Below, piece by piece: positions 34,148-42,858 of a stretch of 64,000 nucleotides of DNA. Every line of letters starts with the position of its first letter. Positions within the stretch are counted from its first letter, which is position 1. The stretch spans positions 1-64,000 of the forward strand of contig NZ_PVNK01000064.1 in assembly GCF_002994615.1 (NCBI RefSeq). The letters run 5' to 3'. A model generated the notes under the pieces. It saw nothing but the letters and a program-made list of their open reading frames with translations, was not told the origin of the DNA and searched no databases. The translations under genes and the position numbers were made by a program. This DNA is from Enhygromyxa salina (GTDB taxonomy: Bacteria; Myxococcota_A; Polyangia; Nannocystales; Nannocystaceae).

Positions 34148-34267
34148 GGTCGGGCCGTTGGTTGGCTTCGCCAACTCCCTCGCCGTCGTCTGTGGGGCCT
34201 CGACGGCCTTGAGCGGTTGGTCGGGCCGTTGGGTGGCTGCGCCCGGGAAAACCGGGCAACTCCCTCG
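34148..34267. repeat. ~35-bp direct repeat; second copy interrupted by a 14-nt hairpin
   Basis: The first copy (34148-34182) reads ...TTCGCCAACTCCCTCG. The second (34219-34267) is the same except that CGGGAAAACCGGGC (34244-34257) sits between GCGCC and AACTCCCTCG. Together with the preceding GC it makes the hairpin GCCCGG-GAAAA-CCGGGC. This looks like insertion of a REP-like unit. Confidence 0.75.
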
Positions 34268-34467
34268 TCGGAAAACCGGGCGGGAAGCGGGAAAACCGGG
34301 CGGGGAGTCTTTCCAGCAACGTCGTCCGCCCGAGGCCCGAGTCGCCTCGCGAGCACGGAAAACCGGGCGGGGGGAAAACCGGGCGGGGAGTCTTTCCGGA
34401 AAACCGGGCGGGGAGTCTTTCCAGCAACGTCGTCCGCCCGAGGCCCGAGTCGCCTCGCGAGCACGGA
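34247..34467. repeat. Six GAAAACCGGGC units, including a 69-bp direct repeat
   Basis: GAAAACCGGGC starts at 34247, 34271, 34291, 34358, 34374 and 34399, usually extended by GGGGAGTCTTTCC. The larger blocks 34291-34359 and 34399-34467 are 69-bp direct copies. The stretch 34091-34612 holds no supportable gene. It lies 3' of the RAYT-type transposase. Confidence 0.88.
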
Positions 34468-34612
34468 CAATTCGAAAATTCACGCCCATCTTCGGCCTGA
34501 GAAGGCCAATTCTCCGGTCACGCGCACACCCCACCACCCACCCGTGGCCACGACACAATTACCATCCCGCGGGATCGCCTCGAGCCACCCCGCCTTTCCC
34601 CATGTCGCAGGT

Positions 34613-35608
34613 TCACGAGGGCGGATGTTGGGCCACACTGACCCCAGCGAATCGACGCAGCCAGTAGGTCCCCGCCGGAAACACAGCAGGCTTCCCCATC
34701 CGCCACGCCGCTCGCGCCTCCGCGTATTTGCGCTCCCAGTCGCGGTCCCGCTGCAGCTGCGCCAAGCGTCGCCAAACGGACGACGCCGCAACCTTGGGCG
34801 CGACAGTGAAGCGCTCCTCAAAGCTCATCGCCACCCGGTTCCAGTGTTGTCGCGCGAGCTTGCGCGGCCCCATGAACCGTCGGCTTTGGGCACGAAAGTC
34901 GGCCTGAATCTCGAGCTCAACGTCGCGCACCGCTGCAGCGAGCTTGTCGTACAGCGCGTCGTCGTCGAGCTCGCTGAAGATCGGCGGTCGGACCAGGGTC
35001 AGCGCCGCCTCTTCGGGCATGTTGCCGTCAGGGTCGAACAGCCCCTCGGGCCGCTTGAAGGTCCGCGTCTCGCCAAAACGCCAGTCCGCGGTGGTGAATC
35101 CCGGCCAGAGCCGCGCCCACTTCACGAGGCCCGCATCGACCGGATTAGCGATGGTGTACACGAGATCCTTGAACGTCTCGTCATCGTTCGGGCGGCAGGT
35201 GTCGCAGGGTCCGTCGCCACTCCAGACGGAGTCGAAGCGCCCGCGTTGGGCGTTGATGCCACGGGCGATCAAGCTGTTGAACAGCTGCTTCCAGGGGACG
35301 AGATCGCCGCGCGGGTCGGTGAGGTCGATGTGGTAGTGGTCCGACATCATCACGGCCGCGTGGATCTGAACGCCGAACTTGGCGGCGGTGTACGCGAGGC
35401 AGTAGCCGATGAAGTTGACGATCTCGTCGGGAGCGCGGCCGGGGGCGAGGAACATGCGACGCTCGAGGCACCGCCTCGTGACCTTGTAGCTGGTCGACGG
35501 GAGAATCGGCCGCGCGCGGACCCGCGGGTGGGGCCGTGCCTGGCCTCGGGCCCGGTTCGCGGCCCGGCGGTCGGAGCTGGCTTGTTTGCGGGCGGAGGAG
35601 ATAGCCAC
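34613..35608 (-). CDS. RAYT-type (REP-associated) Y1/HUH transposase
   Basis: The 331-residue protein has the IS200/Y1 fold: YKVTRRCLERRMF near the start of the domain, the HUH metal motif in MMSDHYHIDL, and the candidate catalytic Tyr in LVYTIANPVDAGLV, which matches the RAYT pattern Y-x4-NPV-x-AGLV. It has a longer than usual basic C-terminal part (about 170 residues). The GTG at 35608 is chosen by composition; an upstream ATG would extend into the repeat array. It has no classical IS ends but is flanked by two different palindromic repeat arrays, the expected context for a domesticated REP-processing enzyme. Confidence 0.8.
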   Translation of the reverse strand: MAISSARKQASSDRRAANRARGQARPHPRVRARPILPSTSYKVTRRCLERRMFLAPGRAPDEIVNFIGYCLAYTAAKFGVQIHAAVMMSDHYHIDLTDPRGDLVPWKQLFNSLIARGINAQRGRFDSVWSGDGPCDTCRPNDDETFKDLVYTIANPVDAGLVKWARLWPGFTTADWRFGETRTFKRPEGLFDPDGNMPEEAALTLVRPPIFSELDDDALYDKLAAAVRDVELEIQADFRAQSRRFMGPRKLARQHWNRVAMSFEERFTVAPKVAASSVWRRLAQLQRDRDWERKYAEARAAWRMGKPAVFPAGTYWLRRFAGVSVAQHPPS

Positions 35609-35672
35609 GCGAGGGTGTCGGCCCCCGGGTGACGGTGTTGCAGGATTTTGGTTGGCCCACCGGGGCCCACCG

Positions 35673-36097
35673 GACTCCGAGTCCGGTTGCCCCCGTTGTC
35701 CGGTTGCCCGCCCGCAGTCACTGATCAAAGGATCAAATTGCAGACTCCGAGTCCGGTTGCCCGCCCCCGGTTCCAGTCCGTTCGCTGATCAAAGGATCAA
35801 ATTGCAGACTCCGAGTCCGGTTGCCCCCGGTTGTCAGCAAGTCCGTTCGCTGATCAAAGGATCAAATTGCAGACTCCGAGTCCGGTTGCCCCCCTGCAGA
35901 CTCCGAGTCCGGTTGCCCCCCGATCGCCCGCGGCTGGCTGATCAAAGGATCAAATTGCAGACTCCGAGTCCGGTTGCCCCCGCCGGTTGATCAAAGGATC
36001 AAATTGCAGACTCCGAGTCCGGTTGCCCGGTTGCCCCTGAGTCCGGTTGCCCGGAGCCTCGAAAGGATCAAATTGCAGACTCCGAGTCCGGTTGCCC
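35673..36097. repeat. REP-like palindromic array upstream of the transposase
   Basis: Eight copies of GACTCCGAGTCCGGTTGCCC start at 35673, 35743, 35807, 35872, 35899, 35960, 36009 and 36078; GACTC-C-GAGTC is a palindrome. Five are preceded by TGATCAAAGGATCAAATTGC, itself containing the palindrome TGATC-AAAG-GATCA (starts 35722, 35786, 35851, 35939, 35988), and one by a 5'-truncated form (36062). Units are spaced irregularly (26-70 bp). The whole gap 35609-36111 contains only this array. Confidence 0.93.
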
Positions 36098-36111
36098 CCA
36101 CGGCCTGGGGC

Positions 36112-36933
36112 TCACGGCCTCAGGCGACTGTAGAGCTCGCGGGCGTCGAGGCCGGTCAGGGCGGCGAGGGCCTTGGCGCGGGCGCGGGGCTTGAGGGCGG
36201 GATCCAGCATCACGTCGAGCACGGCTCGGGCCGCCTGCTCGGACGGGTCGTCTTCGTTGGACTCGTCGGCGCGGCCCTCGATGACCACGGTGACCTCGCC
36301 GCGCAGCGGCTCGGTCACGCGCTCGGCCAGCTCCGACGCGGTCCCGCGCAGGAATTCCTGGTGGAGCTTGCTCAGCTCGCGGGCGACGAGCACCCGCCGC
36401 TCCCCGACGCGCTTGCTCAGATCCCGCAGCAGCGCGGGCGTGCGGTTGCCGGCCTCGTAGATCACGACGGCCCCGGCCTCGCCGACGAGCTGCTCGAGCG
36501 CCGCGTCGCGCCGCTTGCCCGCGCGCGCGATGAAACCCAAAAAGCGGGCGCCCTCGGCGACGAAGCCCGAGGCCGCGAGCGCGCAGGTCCCCGCCGTCGG
36601 CCCGGGGATCACGTCGATCTCGAACCCGGCCTCGACCGCGGCCGCGACCAGCAAGCGGCCCGGATCGCTCCACACGGGCAGCCCGGCCTCGCTCACGAAG
36701 GCGACGGTCTGCCCGGCCCCGAGCCGCTCGAGCAACAGGCCGACACGCGCGTGCTCGTTGCCGACAAAACAGCTCACGCGCTCGGGCAGCTCGCGCTCGG
36801 GCAACAGTCGCTGCGGCGAGCGGGTGTCCTCGCACAGCAACAGGTCGGCCTCGAGCAGCGTCCGCCGCGCCCGGTCCGACAGGTCCTCGCGGTTGCCCAG
36901 CGGCGTCCCGACCAACACCAGCTTGCCAACCAC
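36112..36933 (-). CDS. rsmI: 16S rRNA (cytidine-1402-2'-O)-methyltransferase
   Basis: The 273-residue protein has the RsmI hallmarks: LVLVGTPLGNREDLSDRA at the N-terminus, LLLCEDTR, SEAGLPVWSDPG, the SAM region VIPGPTAGTCALAASG, VIYEAGNR and RELSKLHQEFLRG. It methylates C1402 in the decoding centre. A GTG start (36933) is taken; a TTG one codon upstream is also possible. The end lies 14 bp from the REP array, which has grown up to the gene. Confidence 0.95.
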   Translation of the reverse strand: MVGKLVLVGTPLGNREDLSDRARRTLLEADLLLCEDTRSPQRLLPERELPERVSCFVGNEHARVGLLLERLGAGQTVAFVSEAGLPVWSDPGRLLVAAAVEAGFEIDVIPGPTAGTCALAASGFVAEGARFLGFIARAGKRRDAALEQLVGEAGAVVIYEAGNRTPALLRDLSKRVGERRVLVARELSKLHQEFLRGTASELAERVTEPLRGEVTVVIEGRADESNEDDPSEQAARAVLDVMLDPALKPRARAKALAALTGLDARELYSRLRP

Positions 36934-36949
36934 CAAGTCAAACCCGCCC

Positions 36950-37045
36950 GGGGGTCATGAGAAACACAGCCCCCTCCCAGGGGGCCACCGAGCCGTGCGT
37001 GGCGAGGTCATGGGTGCCTGCGGGGGTCTTGAAGGACACAGCCCC
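36950..37045. repeat. Imperfect direct repeat between rpoH-like gene and rsmI
   Basis: GGGGGTCATGA...ACACAGCCCC (from 36950) recurs as GGGGGTCTTGA...ACACAGCCCC (from 37022), about 72 bp apart. C-runs and G-runs can pair within each copy. It may act as a transcription boundary; not a recognised element. Confidence 0.45.
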
Positions 37046-37048
37046 ACC

Positions 37049-38197
37049 CTACTCTTGTCCCAGGGCGATCTGCACGGCGTCGCCGAGCTCCTCCTGCAAG
37101 AACCCACGCAGGCGCAGGACCATGCGCTTCTCGACCTGCCGCGCGCGCTCGCGGCTGACGCCCCAGCGCTCGCCGAGCTGCTGCAGGGTCACGGGCTCGT
37201 CGGACACCAGTCGATCCGTGAAGATCTCGGCCTCGCGCCCGCTGAGGGTCGAGCCGAAGGCCCGGAGCTTGTCGTGGAGCAGGCGCTTGAACTGGTCGCC
37301 CGAGACGGCGTCCTCGGGCCCGCCGCCGTCGTCCTCGAGTAGATCCATGCGCGTGCGCCCGCCGCCCTCGTCGTCGGAGCGCAGCGGCGCGTTGAGCGAG
37401 GCGTCGGGGGCCGACATGCGCTTTTGCATCTCGACGACCTCGGCGGTCGAGACGTCGAGCTCCTTGGCGATGTTCTCGGCCGTGGGATCGACGCCCGCCC
37501 GGATCAGCGCGTCGCGCTGCTTGCGGAGGTTGAAGAACAGCTTGCGCTGGTTTTGGGTCGTGCCGATCTTGACCAGGCGCCAGTTGTTGAGGATGTGCTT
37601 GAGCACGTAGGCGCGGATCCACCAGCCGGAGTAGGTCGAGAGCTTGACGCCGCGGTGGGGGTCGAACTTCTGTACGGCCTTCATCAGGCCGACGTTGCCC
37701 TCTTGCACGAGGTCGAGCAGGTTCTGGTAGCCGCGCCGATACTCGTTGGCGATCTTGACGACGAGGCGCAAGTTGGAGGTCACGAGGCGCTTGGCCGCGT
37801 CCTGATTCCCGTGCTCGACCCACTGGACCGCGAGCTCGTGCTCTTCTTCGCGGGTCAGCAGCGGGTAGCGCCGGACCTCGGCCATGTAGGCCGCCATCGG
37901 ATCGCGCAGGGCCAGGGCCCGGGTGCCCTCCGGCGCCGCCCGCGGGAGCTTGCCGCGCAGCGAGGCCTCGATCGCGTCGAGCTCCTCGTCGGTCGCGGGG
38001 GTGACGTCGTCGAGGGCCTCGTCGCCCTCGACCTTGCCCTCGACCTTGCCCTCGCCCTCGTCGCCGGCCTCCTCGCCGCCCTCGATGATCTCGCTGTCGA
38101 CGATCCGTCGATCGACGACGGCCGGGGCCGTCTGCCCGCGCTTGGCCGGCAAGGTCTCCGGGTTTGCGTCTGCCGCCTTGGCCTTTCGCTTGCCCAT
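37049..38197 (-). CDS. rpoH: RpoH-like (sigma32-type) RNA polymerase sigma factor
   Basis: The 382-residue sigma factor has regions 2-4 from about residue 98. The RpoH box QRKLFFNLR (217-225) separates it from RpoD. Region 2 ([21 protein letters not shown], then GWWIRAYVL) and the region 4 HTH ([19 protein letters not shown]) are complete. Unlike the 284-residue E. coli protein it has an N-terminal extension of about 95 residues, acidic and with [11 protein letters not shown] repeats. The ATG at 38197 is eight bases after TAGACT. It is divergent from the S41 protease gene, a fitting partner for protein-quality control. Confidence 0.9.
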   Translation of the reverse strand: MGKRKAKAADANPETLPAKRGQTAPAVVDRRIVDSEIIEGGEEAGDEGEGKVEGKVEGDEALDDVTPATDEELDAIEASLRGKLPRAAPEGTRALALRDPMAAYMAEVRRYPLLTREEEHELAVQWVEHGNQDAAKRLVTSNLRLVVKIANEYRRGYQNLLDLVQEGNVGLMKAVQKFDPHRGVKLSTYSGWWIRAYVLKHILNNWRLVKIGTTQNQRKLFFNLRKQRDALIRAGVDPTAENIAKELDVSTAEVVEMQKRMSAPDASLNAPLRSDDEGGGRTRMDLLEDDGGGPEDAVSGDQFKRLLHDKLRAFGSTLSGREAEIFTDRLVSDEPVTLQQLGERWGVSRERARQVEKRMVLRLRGFLQEELGDAVQIALGQE

Positions 38198-38205
38198 CGG
38201 GGCGG

Positions 38206-38211
38206 AGTCTA
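38206..38211 (-). promoter_or_regulatory. -10-like TAGACT before the rpoH-like gene
   Basis: TAGACT, eight bases, ATG. It shares the 185-bp divergent region with the S41 protease promoter, which uses the same hexamer. Confidence 0.5.
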
Positions 38212-38370
38212 CGCCAGAGTGCATCGGGGGACGAAGCTAGTCCGCCCGACCCCGCATCTGACCGCGCGCAGTTTCGGTCGCCGCGATCGCCAACCCCGCC
38301 AAACTCGCCAAACTCGGCCCAGATCAACACCTCTCGGGATCTACGCGTGGAACCGAGCCGATGGGTGGCC

Positions 38371-38376
38371 TAGACT
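38371..38376 (+). promoter_or_regulatory. -10-like TAGACT before the S41 protease GTG
   Basis: TAGACT, six bases, GTG. TGGAAC at 38348-38353 lies 17 bp upstream and could be a weak -35. Confidence 0.55.
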
Positions 38377-38382
38377 GGTGCG

Positions 38383-41300
38383 GTGCCGAAGCGTACTCGC
38401 CCTCGTGTCCGACGCAGCTGGTCCAACTCTGCGATCGTGTTTGGATCGCTGGCCCTCGCCCTCGGCCTGACCGCGGTCGGCGACACCGACGCGCTGGCCG
38501 GACGGGGGGATCTGCGCGAACACGCCCGGCTCACGACCGACGAAGATCCCACGGATCTGCGCGTGCTCGACTGGACGCTGTGGAACGTCAGCAAATATTA
38601 CGTCGAGTCCAAGCGCGTGGATCCCTCAGCCATGGCCATGGCCGGGCTCGAGGCGCTCGAGGCCGCGATCCCCGAGGTCCTGGTCCAGCCGGCCGCCGAG
38701 GGCAAGGTCAAGGTCCGGGTCGGCACGACCGAGCACGAGTTCTCGGCCGACGCCGACGCGCTGTGGGCCGTCGGGCCCCAGGTCCGCGAGGTGTACTCGT
38801 TCATCAACGATCACACCGCGCTGTCCGAAGACGAGCAGCGCGAGGCCGAGTACGCGATCGTCGAGGGCGTGCTCTCGACCCTCGATCCGCACACCAACCT
38901 CCTGCGCCCGGCGGCCTTCGAGGACATGCGGACCAACACCTCGGGCCACTTCGGCGGCCTCGGCATCGAGGTCGGCATCCGCGAGGGCGAGATCACCGTG
39001 ATCCGGGTGCTGCCGGGCAACCCCGCGGGCAAGGCCGGGCTCAAGGCCGGCGACCGCATCGTCCAGATCGACGACGAGTCCACGGTCACGATGACCCTCA
39101 ACGAGGCCGTCGGCCTGATGCGCGGTCCGGCCGGGAGCGAGATCATCGTCTACGTCCGCCGCGAGGGGCTCGAGAAGCCCAAGCGCGTCCCGATCGAGCG
39201 CGCGATCATCAAGCTCGACAGCGTCGTCGGCGAGATCCTCCCGGGCGTCGACGAGCAGGGTAACCCGGTCAAGATCGGCCTCGTCCAGATCTCGCGCAAC
39301 TTCGCCCAGACCACGGGCAAGGAGCTCCGCGACCAGCTCGTCAAATTCGAGAAGGCCGGCGTCAGCGGGATCGTGCTCGACATGCGCGACAACCCCGGCG
39401 GGCTCCTGACCGCCGCGGTCGAGGTCGCCGACGCGTTCCTCGACGCGGGCACGATCGTCGCCACGGTCGGCGAGTCATCCCCGCGCGACGAGAGCAAGGC
39501 CGACGGCCGCTACCAGGTCGCCGACGTGCCCCTGGTCGTCCTCGTCGATCAGGGCTCGGCCTCGGCAACCGAGATCGTCGCGGGCGCCCTGCGCAACCTC
39601 GACCGGGCCGTGATCGTCGGGCGTCGGACCTTCGGCAAGGGCTCGGTCCAGGTCCTGCACGACCGCCGCGTGGCCGACACCGAGCTCGCGCTCAAGCTGA
39701 CGATCGCCCAGTACCTGACCCCCGGTGACGTCTCGATCCAGTCGGTCGGCGTGAGCCCCGACCTCGAGACCGTGCCGGTCTTCGTCGGCGAGGAGTACCT
39801 GGCCTACTACGGGCGCAAGCGCTTCGATCTGGTCCGCGAGGAGTCGCTGTCCTCGCACCTCGAGAGCAACAAGGCCACGGCCCAGTCGATCACCGCCGGG
39901 CCCCTGTACTTCCTCCAGCAGGGCTCGGTCGCCGACGGCAACGACGCGCCGACCCGCGTCGAGCTCGAGGAGAACACCGACAAGCGCGTCGACCTTCTGC
40001 TTCAGGACCCGGAGCTGCGCATGGCCCGGGACCTCGTGATCTGGGCGCCGAGCTCCCGGCGCAGCGACATCCTAGCCAAGCTGCCCCAGTTCATGGACGC
40101 CCAGGCCCAGATCGAGGACGCGCGGATCACCAAGAGCCTCGCGACCAAGGGCATCGACTGGTCCGAGGGCCAGGCGCCCGCGGCCGGAACCCAGGCGACC
40201 CTCGAGATCAGCCTGACCACCGACAAGCCCGGCCACACGATCCGCGGCGGCGAGCACGGCGTGCTCACGGTCGAGCTGACCAACACGGGCGACGCCCCCG
40301 CCTACCGGGTCCGCGCGATCTCCGACAGCGACTACAACTACTTCGACGAGCGCGAGCTGCTGTTCGGCAAGATCGAGCCGGGCGAAACCAAGAAGGCCAC
40401 GCTCAAGCTCTCGGTCTCGGCCCACGAGCTCTCGCGCGTCGATCGCATCGACTTCGACGTGCTCTCGGAGCACGGCGCGGCCCTGGCCCCAAACGCGCGC
40501 ACCTGGATCGACGTCGCCGCCGAGGGCATCCCGCGCCCGGGCTTCGCCTACGGCTACCAGATCCTCGACGACCCGAGCCTCGACAAGGAGATCAGCGGCA
40601 ACGGCGACGGCCTGCTTCAGGTCGGCGAGCGGGTGCACCTGCGCGTGTGGGTCCAAAACTCCGGCCCCGGCGACGCCCAAGACGCCCGCGTGCAGATGCG
40701 CAATGGCTCGGGCGACGCGGTCTTCCTCCACGACGGCCGGGCCAAGATCGGCGCGCTCGCGGTCGGCAAGTCCGACTACGTCGACCTCGACTTCGAGGTC
40801 CAAAAGGCCACCCGCGAGGTCGACCTCCAGCTCACGGTCAGCGACAACAAGATCGGCGAGTACGTGACCGAGGAGATCGTGTTCCCGATCAGCGCGCCGC
40901 TCGCGTTCAACGACACCAAGCAGGGCGCGCTGACCAAGGGCTCGGCCACGATCTACGCCAGCCCCCGCGACGGCGCGCCGGTCGTGGCCGAGGCCAGCGA
41001 CGGCGCGCGCTTCACCTGTACCGGCTCGACCAAGGACGGCTGGCATCAAGTCGAGCTCGGCAAGGGGCAGCTCGGCTACGTCAAAGACAGCGAGGTCGAG
41101 CTCGACGGCAGCGCCCCGCGCAAGCCCGGCAAGGCCGCCGCCGTCTACGCGGTCTCGCCCCCGCGGATCGAGCTGAGCAGCGGGATCGCCGGTCAGACCG
41201 CGGCCGAGACGATCACGGTCAGCGGCACCGCCGTCGACGGCGAGCAGGTCCGCGACGTCTACATCACCGTCTACAACCCCTCGCGCAACCTGTTCGGCAG

Positions 41301-41547
41301 CGCCGAGAAGGTCTACTACGAGGCCTCGCAAGATCCGACCACGGGCCGGCTCGAGTTCTCCGCCGAGGTCCCGCTCCAGCCCGGCAACAACATCATCGAC
41401 ATCCACGCCCGCGAGAACGAGCAGGTCACCGGGGTCGAGCGCATGTGGGTGCTGCGGACCTCGGGCCTGGCCGAGGCGCGGGCCGCAGAGAAGCAATTCG
41501 CGAGCAACGGCAAGCTCGCGGTCGACACCTTCAACAGCTCACGCTGA
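38383..41547 (+). CDS. S41 C-terminal processing peptidase with large C-terminal extension
   Basis: This 1054-residue protein has an N-terminal signal/anchor (about 15-35), a PDZ domain (about 190-270; [16 protein letters not shown]) and an S41 catalytic domain. Ser394 (GSASATE) and Lys419 (TFGKGSVQ) are 25 residues apart as in Prc/CtpA, so the dyad is complete. Beyond about residue 480 there are some 570 extra residues. They include two CARDB-like beta-sandwich repeats ([39 protein letters not shown]), an SH3b-like domain with a single Cys (about 850-910), and a final beta-sandwich. Normal CtpA ends near 450. It is probably a periplasmic protease with envelope-binding modules. Confidence 0.92.
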   Translation: MPKRTRPRVRRSWSNSAIVFGSLALALGLTAVGDTDALAGRGDLREHARLTTDEDPTDLRVLDWTLWNVSKYYVESKRVDPSAMAMAGLEALEAAIPEVLVQPAAEGKVKVRVGTTEHEFSADADALWAVGPQVREVYSFINDHTALSEDEQREAEYAIVEGVLSTLDPHTNLLRPAAFEDMRTNTSGHFGGLGIEVGIREGEITVIRVLPGNPAGKAGLKAGDRIVQIDDESTVTMTLNEAVGLMRGPAGSEIIVYVRREGLEKPKRVPIERAIIKLDSVVGEILPGVDEQGNPVKIGLVQISRNFAQTTGKELRDQLVKFEKAGVSGIVLDMRDNPGGLLTAAVEVADAFLDAGTIVATVGESSPRDESKADGRYQVADVPLVVLVDQGSASATEIVAGALRNLDRAVIVGRRTFGKGSVQVLHDRRVADTELALKLTIAQYLTPGDVSIQSVGVSPDLETVPVFVGEEYLAYYGRKRFDLVREESLSSHLESNKATAQSITAGPLYFLQQGSVADGNDAPTRVELEENTDKRVDLLLQDPELRMARDLVIWAPSSRRSDILAKLPQFMDAQAQIEDARITKSLATKGIDWSEGQAPAAGTQATLEISLTTDKPGHTIRGGEHGVLTVELTNTGDAPAYRVRAISDSDYNYFDERELLFGKIEPGETKKATLKLSVSAHELSRVDRIDFDVLSEHGAALAPNARTWIDVAAEGIPRPGFAYGYQILDDPSLDKEISGNGDGLLQVGERVHLRVWVQNSGPGDAQDARVQMRNGSGDAVFLHDGRAKIGALAVGKSDYVDLDFEVQKATREVDLQLTVSDNKIGEYVTEEIVFPISAPLAFNDTKQGALTKGSATIYASPRDGAPVVAEASDGARFTCTGSTKDGWHQVELGKGQLGYVKDSEVELDGSAPRKPGKAAAVYAVSPPRIELSSGIAGQTAAETITVSGTAVDGEQVRDVYITVYNPSRNLFGSAEKVYYEASQDPTTGRLEFSAEVPLQPGNNIIDIHARENEQVTGVERMWVLRTSGLAEARAAEKQFASNGKLAVDTFNSSR

Positions 41548-41764
41548 CCCGGGGCCGCTCCCCCCGCGCAACCGCGGCGGCATCGAGGCGCACGGATAGC
41601 GCTATGGCCGGTGGGGTGGTTTCATTCGTGGCCATCGGGGAATTCTCCCCACCAAGGAGGGTTTGGCGACTCTCTCCCAAGTGATTGAATTTGCTCAATT
41701 ATGTAGGGCGATGGGAGTTGGTGTGGGATTCGCTACTACCTGGGGCCAACACCAGGAACGACTC

Positions 41765-41920
41765 ATGTCGAACATCGGAAATATCGCTGCAGTTGCCAGT
41801 TCGCTCATGCTCATTGCCGGAGCTGTCGTCATGCTCCGTGGAGATGGGTACTCCTTTGACCTGCGCCGCAAACCCCGGCGCCGCGTGCTCGGCGGACGTC
41901 GCGTGACCGACCACGCGTAG
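41765..41920 (+). CDS. Small single-pass membrane protein (51 aa)
   Basis: The frame encodes MSNIGNIAAVASSLMLIAGA... followed by a basic tail RRKPRRRVLGGRRV. It has one transmembrane helix with a positive-inside C-terminus. AGGAACG precedes the ATG. The DNA upstream (41680-41765) is markedly more A/T-rich than its neighbours. A strong terminator hairpin follows, which supports a real transcription unit. An in-frame upstream extension to 41663 is possible. Confidence 0.5.
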   Translation: MSNIGNIAAVASSLMLIAGAVVMLRGDGYSFDLRRKPRRRVLGGRRVTDHA

Positions 41921-41944
41921 GACCGCACAAATCCCGTTTAACTC

Positions 41945-41979
41945 GAACAGCTCCGCCCCAAATGGGGGCGGAGCTGTTC
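41945..41979. terminator. 15-bp perfect hairpin between convergent genes
   Basis: GAACAGCTCCGCCCC and GGGGCGGAGCTGTTC pair completely around a 5-nt loop. Placed between the stops of convergent genes, it probably ends transcription from both sides. U-runs are short. Confidence 0.8.
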
Positions 41980-41997
41980 TTCATCGCGAAGCGAAGG

Positions 41998-42858
41998 CTA
42001 CTCGGCCTTCTTGAAGTCCTTGCAGCGCGCGTCATTCGCGAGCAGCGACGGGACCTCGCGAATGTAATCCGTCGCGCCCTCGGCCGCGTAAACGTCTTCG
42101 GCCTTTTGCGCGTGCTCGCAGATCAGCTCGGTCTCGCGCTGATACTTTGCGATCGCGGCGAGGCCCTCGTGGGCGTGGCCCGCGAGGATGGGGGTGCTGC
42201 CGTCGATCGCGGCCTCGTAGGCCAGCTTGGCGTCGTCGAGGCGCTCGGGGTGCTTGAGCTGGGAGTCTTCTTCACCCACACCAAAGGCCTGGTTCAGGTG
42301 AGCCTCGGCCAGCATCAATTGATTGAGGCTGGCGTAGGGTCCGCCCAATTCGAGGGCGCTCTCGAGCTCGGCCTGGCCAGCGGCGGCCTCGTGAACGCGC
42401 ACGAGGTAGGTCGCGTGGGCGATGAGCGCGAGCTGACGGACCTCGGCGTCGTCGAGGCGCTCGCCGTCGGCCACGGCCTGCTCTGACGTGGCCTTGCCGT
42501 CTTCGGGCACGCTCTCGGCCGCGGCCAGGGCGGCGAGCGACGAGGCCAGCGCGCGGGCGCGGATCTGGGTGTCGGCGGTCAGACCCTCGCGCAGGGCGTC
42601 GGCCTCCTGGCGGACAGCCTCGTAGTCCCCCTGAAGGTAGCGCTGGTAGAGCGCGGCGATCTCCTCGGGGTCGGGCTCCTGCTCGGGCAGCGCGTCGACC
42701 TCGGGGGTCTCCTCGGGGGTCTCGTCACCACCCTCGGCGGCGGTCTCGACCTCGTCGGGGTTGGTGGTCTCTTGTTCTTTTTTGCAGGCGGGGGTCAGGA
42801 CCAGGGCGCCGAGGGCGAGGAGCCCGAGGCATGTCGAGTGAGAGGAGCGCGTGTTCAT
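41998..42858 (-). CDS. Helical-repeat (TPR-like) lipoprotein
   Basis: The 286-residue product has a lipobox LTPAC, a Glu/Thr/Pro-rich linker (about 28-65), then helical pairs with the Ala/Leu/Tyr spacing of TPRs (ALYQRYLQGDYEAVRQEADALREG; ASLNQLMLAEAHLNQAFGVG). Two Cys near the end (ICEHAQK, ARCKDF) may pair. ATGA overlap with the GIDE-like gene upstream. Probably periplasmic-side membrane scaffold; partner unknown. Confidence 0.75.
   Translation of the reverse strand: MNTRSSHSTCLGLLALGALVLTPACKKEQETTNPDEVETAAEGGDETPEETPEVDALPEQEPDPEEIAALYQRYLQGDYEAVRQEADALREGLTADTQIRARALASSLAALAAAESVPEDGKATSEQAVADGERLDDAEVRQLALIAHATYLVRVHEAAAGQAELESALELGGPYASLNQLMLAEAHLNQAFGVGEEDSQLKHPERLDDAKLAYEAAIDGSTPILAGHAHEGLAAIAKYQRETELICEHAQKAEDVYAAEGATDYIREVPSLLANDARCKDFKKAE

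Noticed and set aside
35673..36097. Possible CRISPR array
   Set aside because: Repeat spacing is irregular (26-70 bp), the intervals share parts of the repeat rather than unique spacers, no cas genes are near, and a RAYT-type transposase adjoins.
41548..41764. tRNA or structured RNA in the A/T-rich gap after the S41 gene
   Set aside because: Short palindromes (GGGGAATTCTCCCC) are present but no cloverleaf or known RNA pattern can be drawn.
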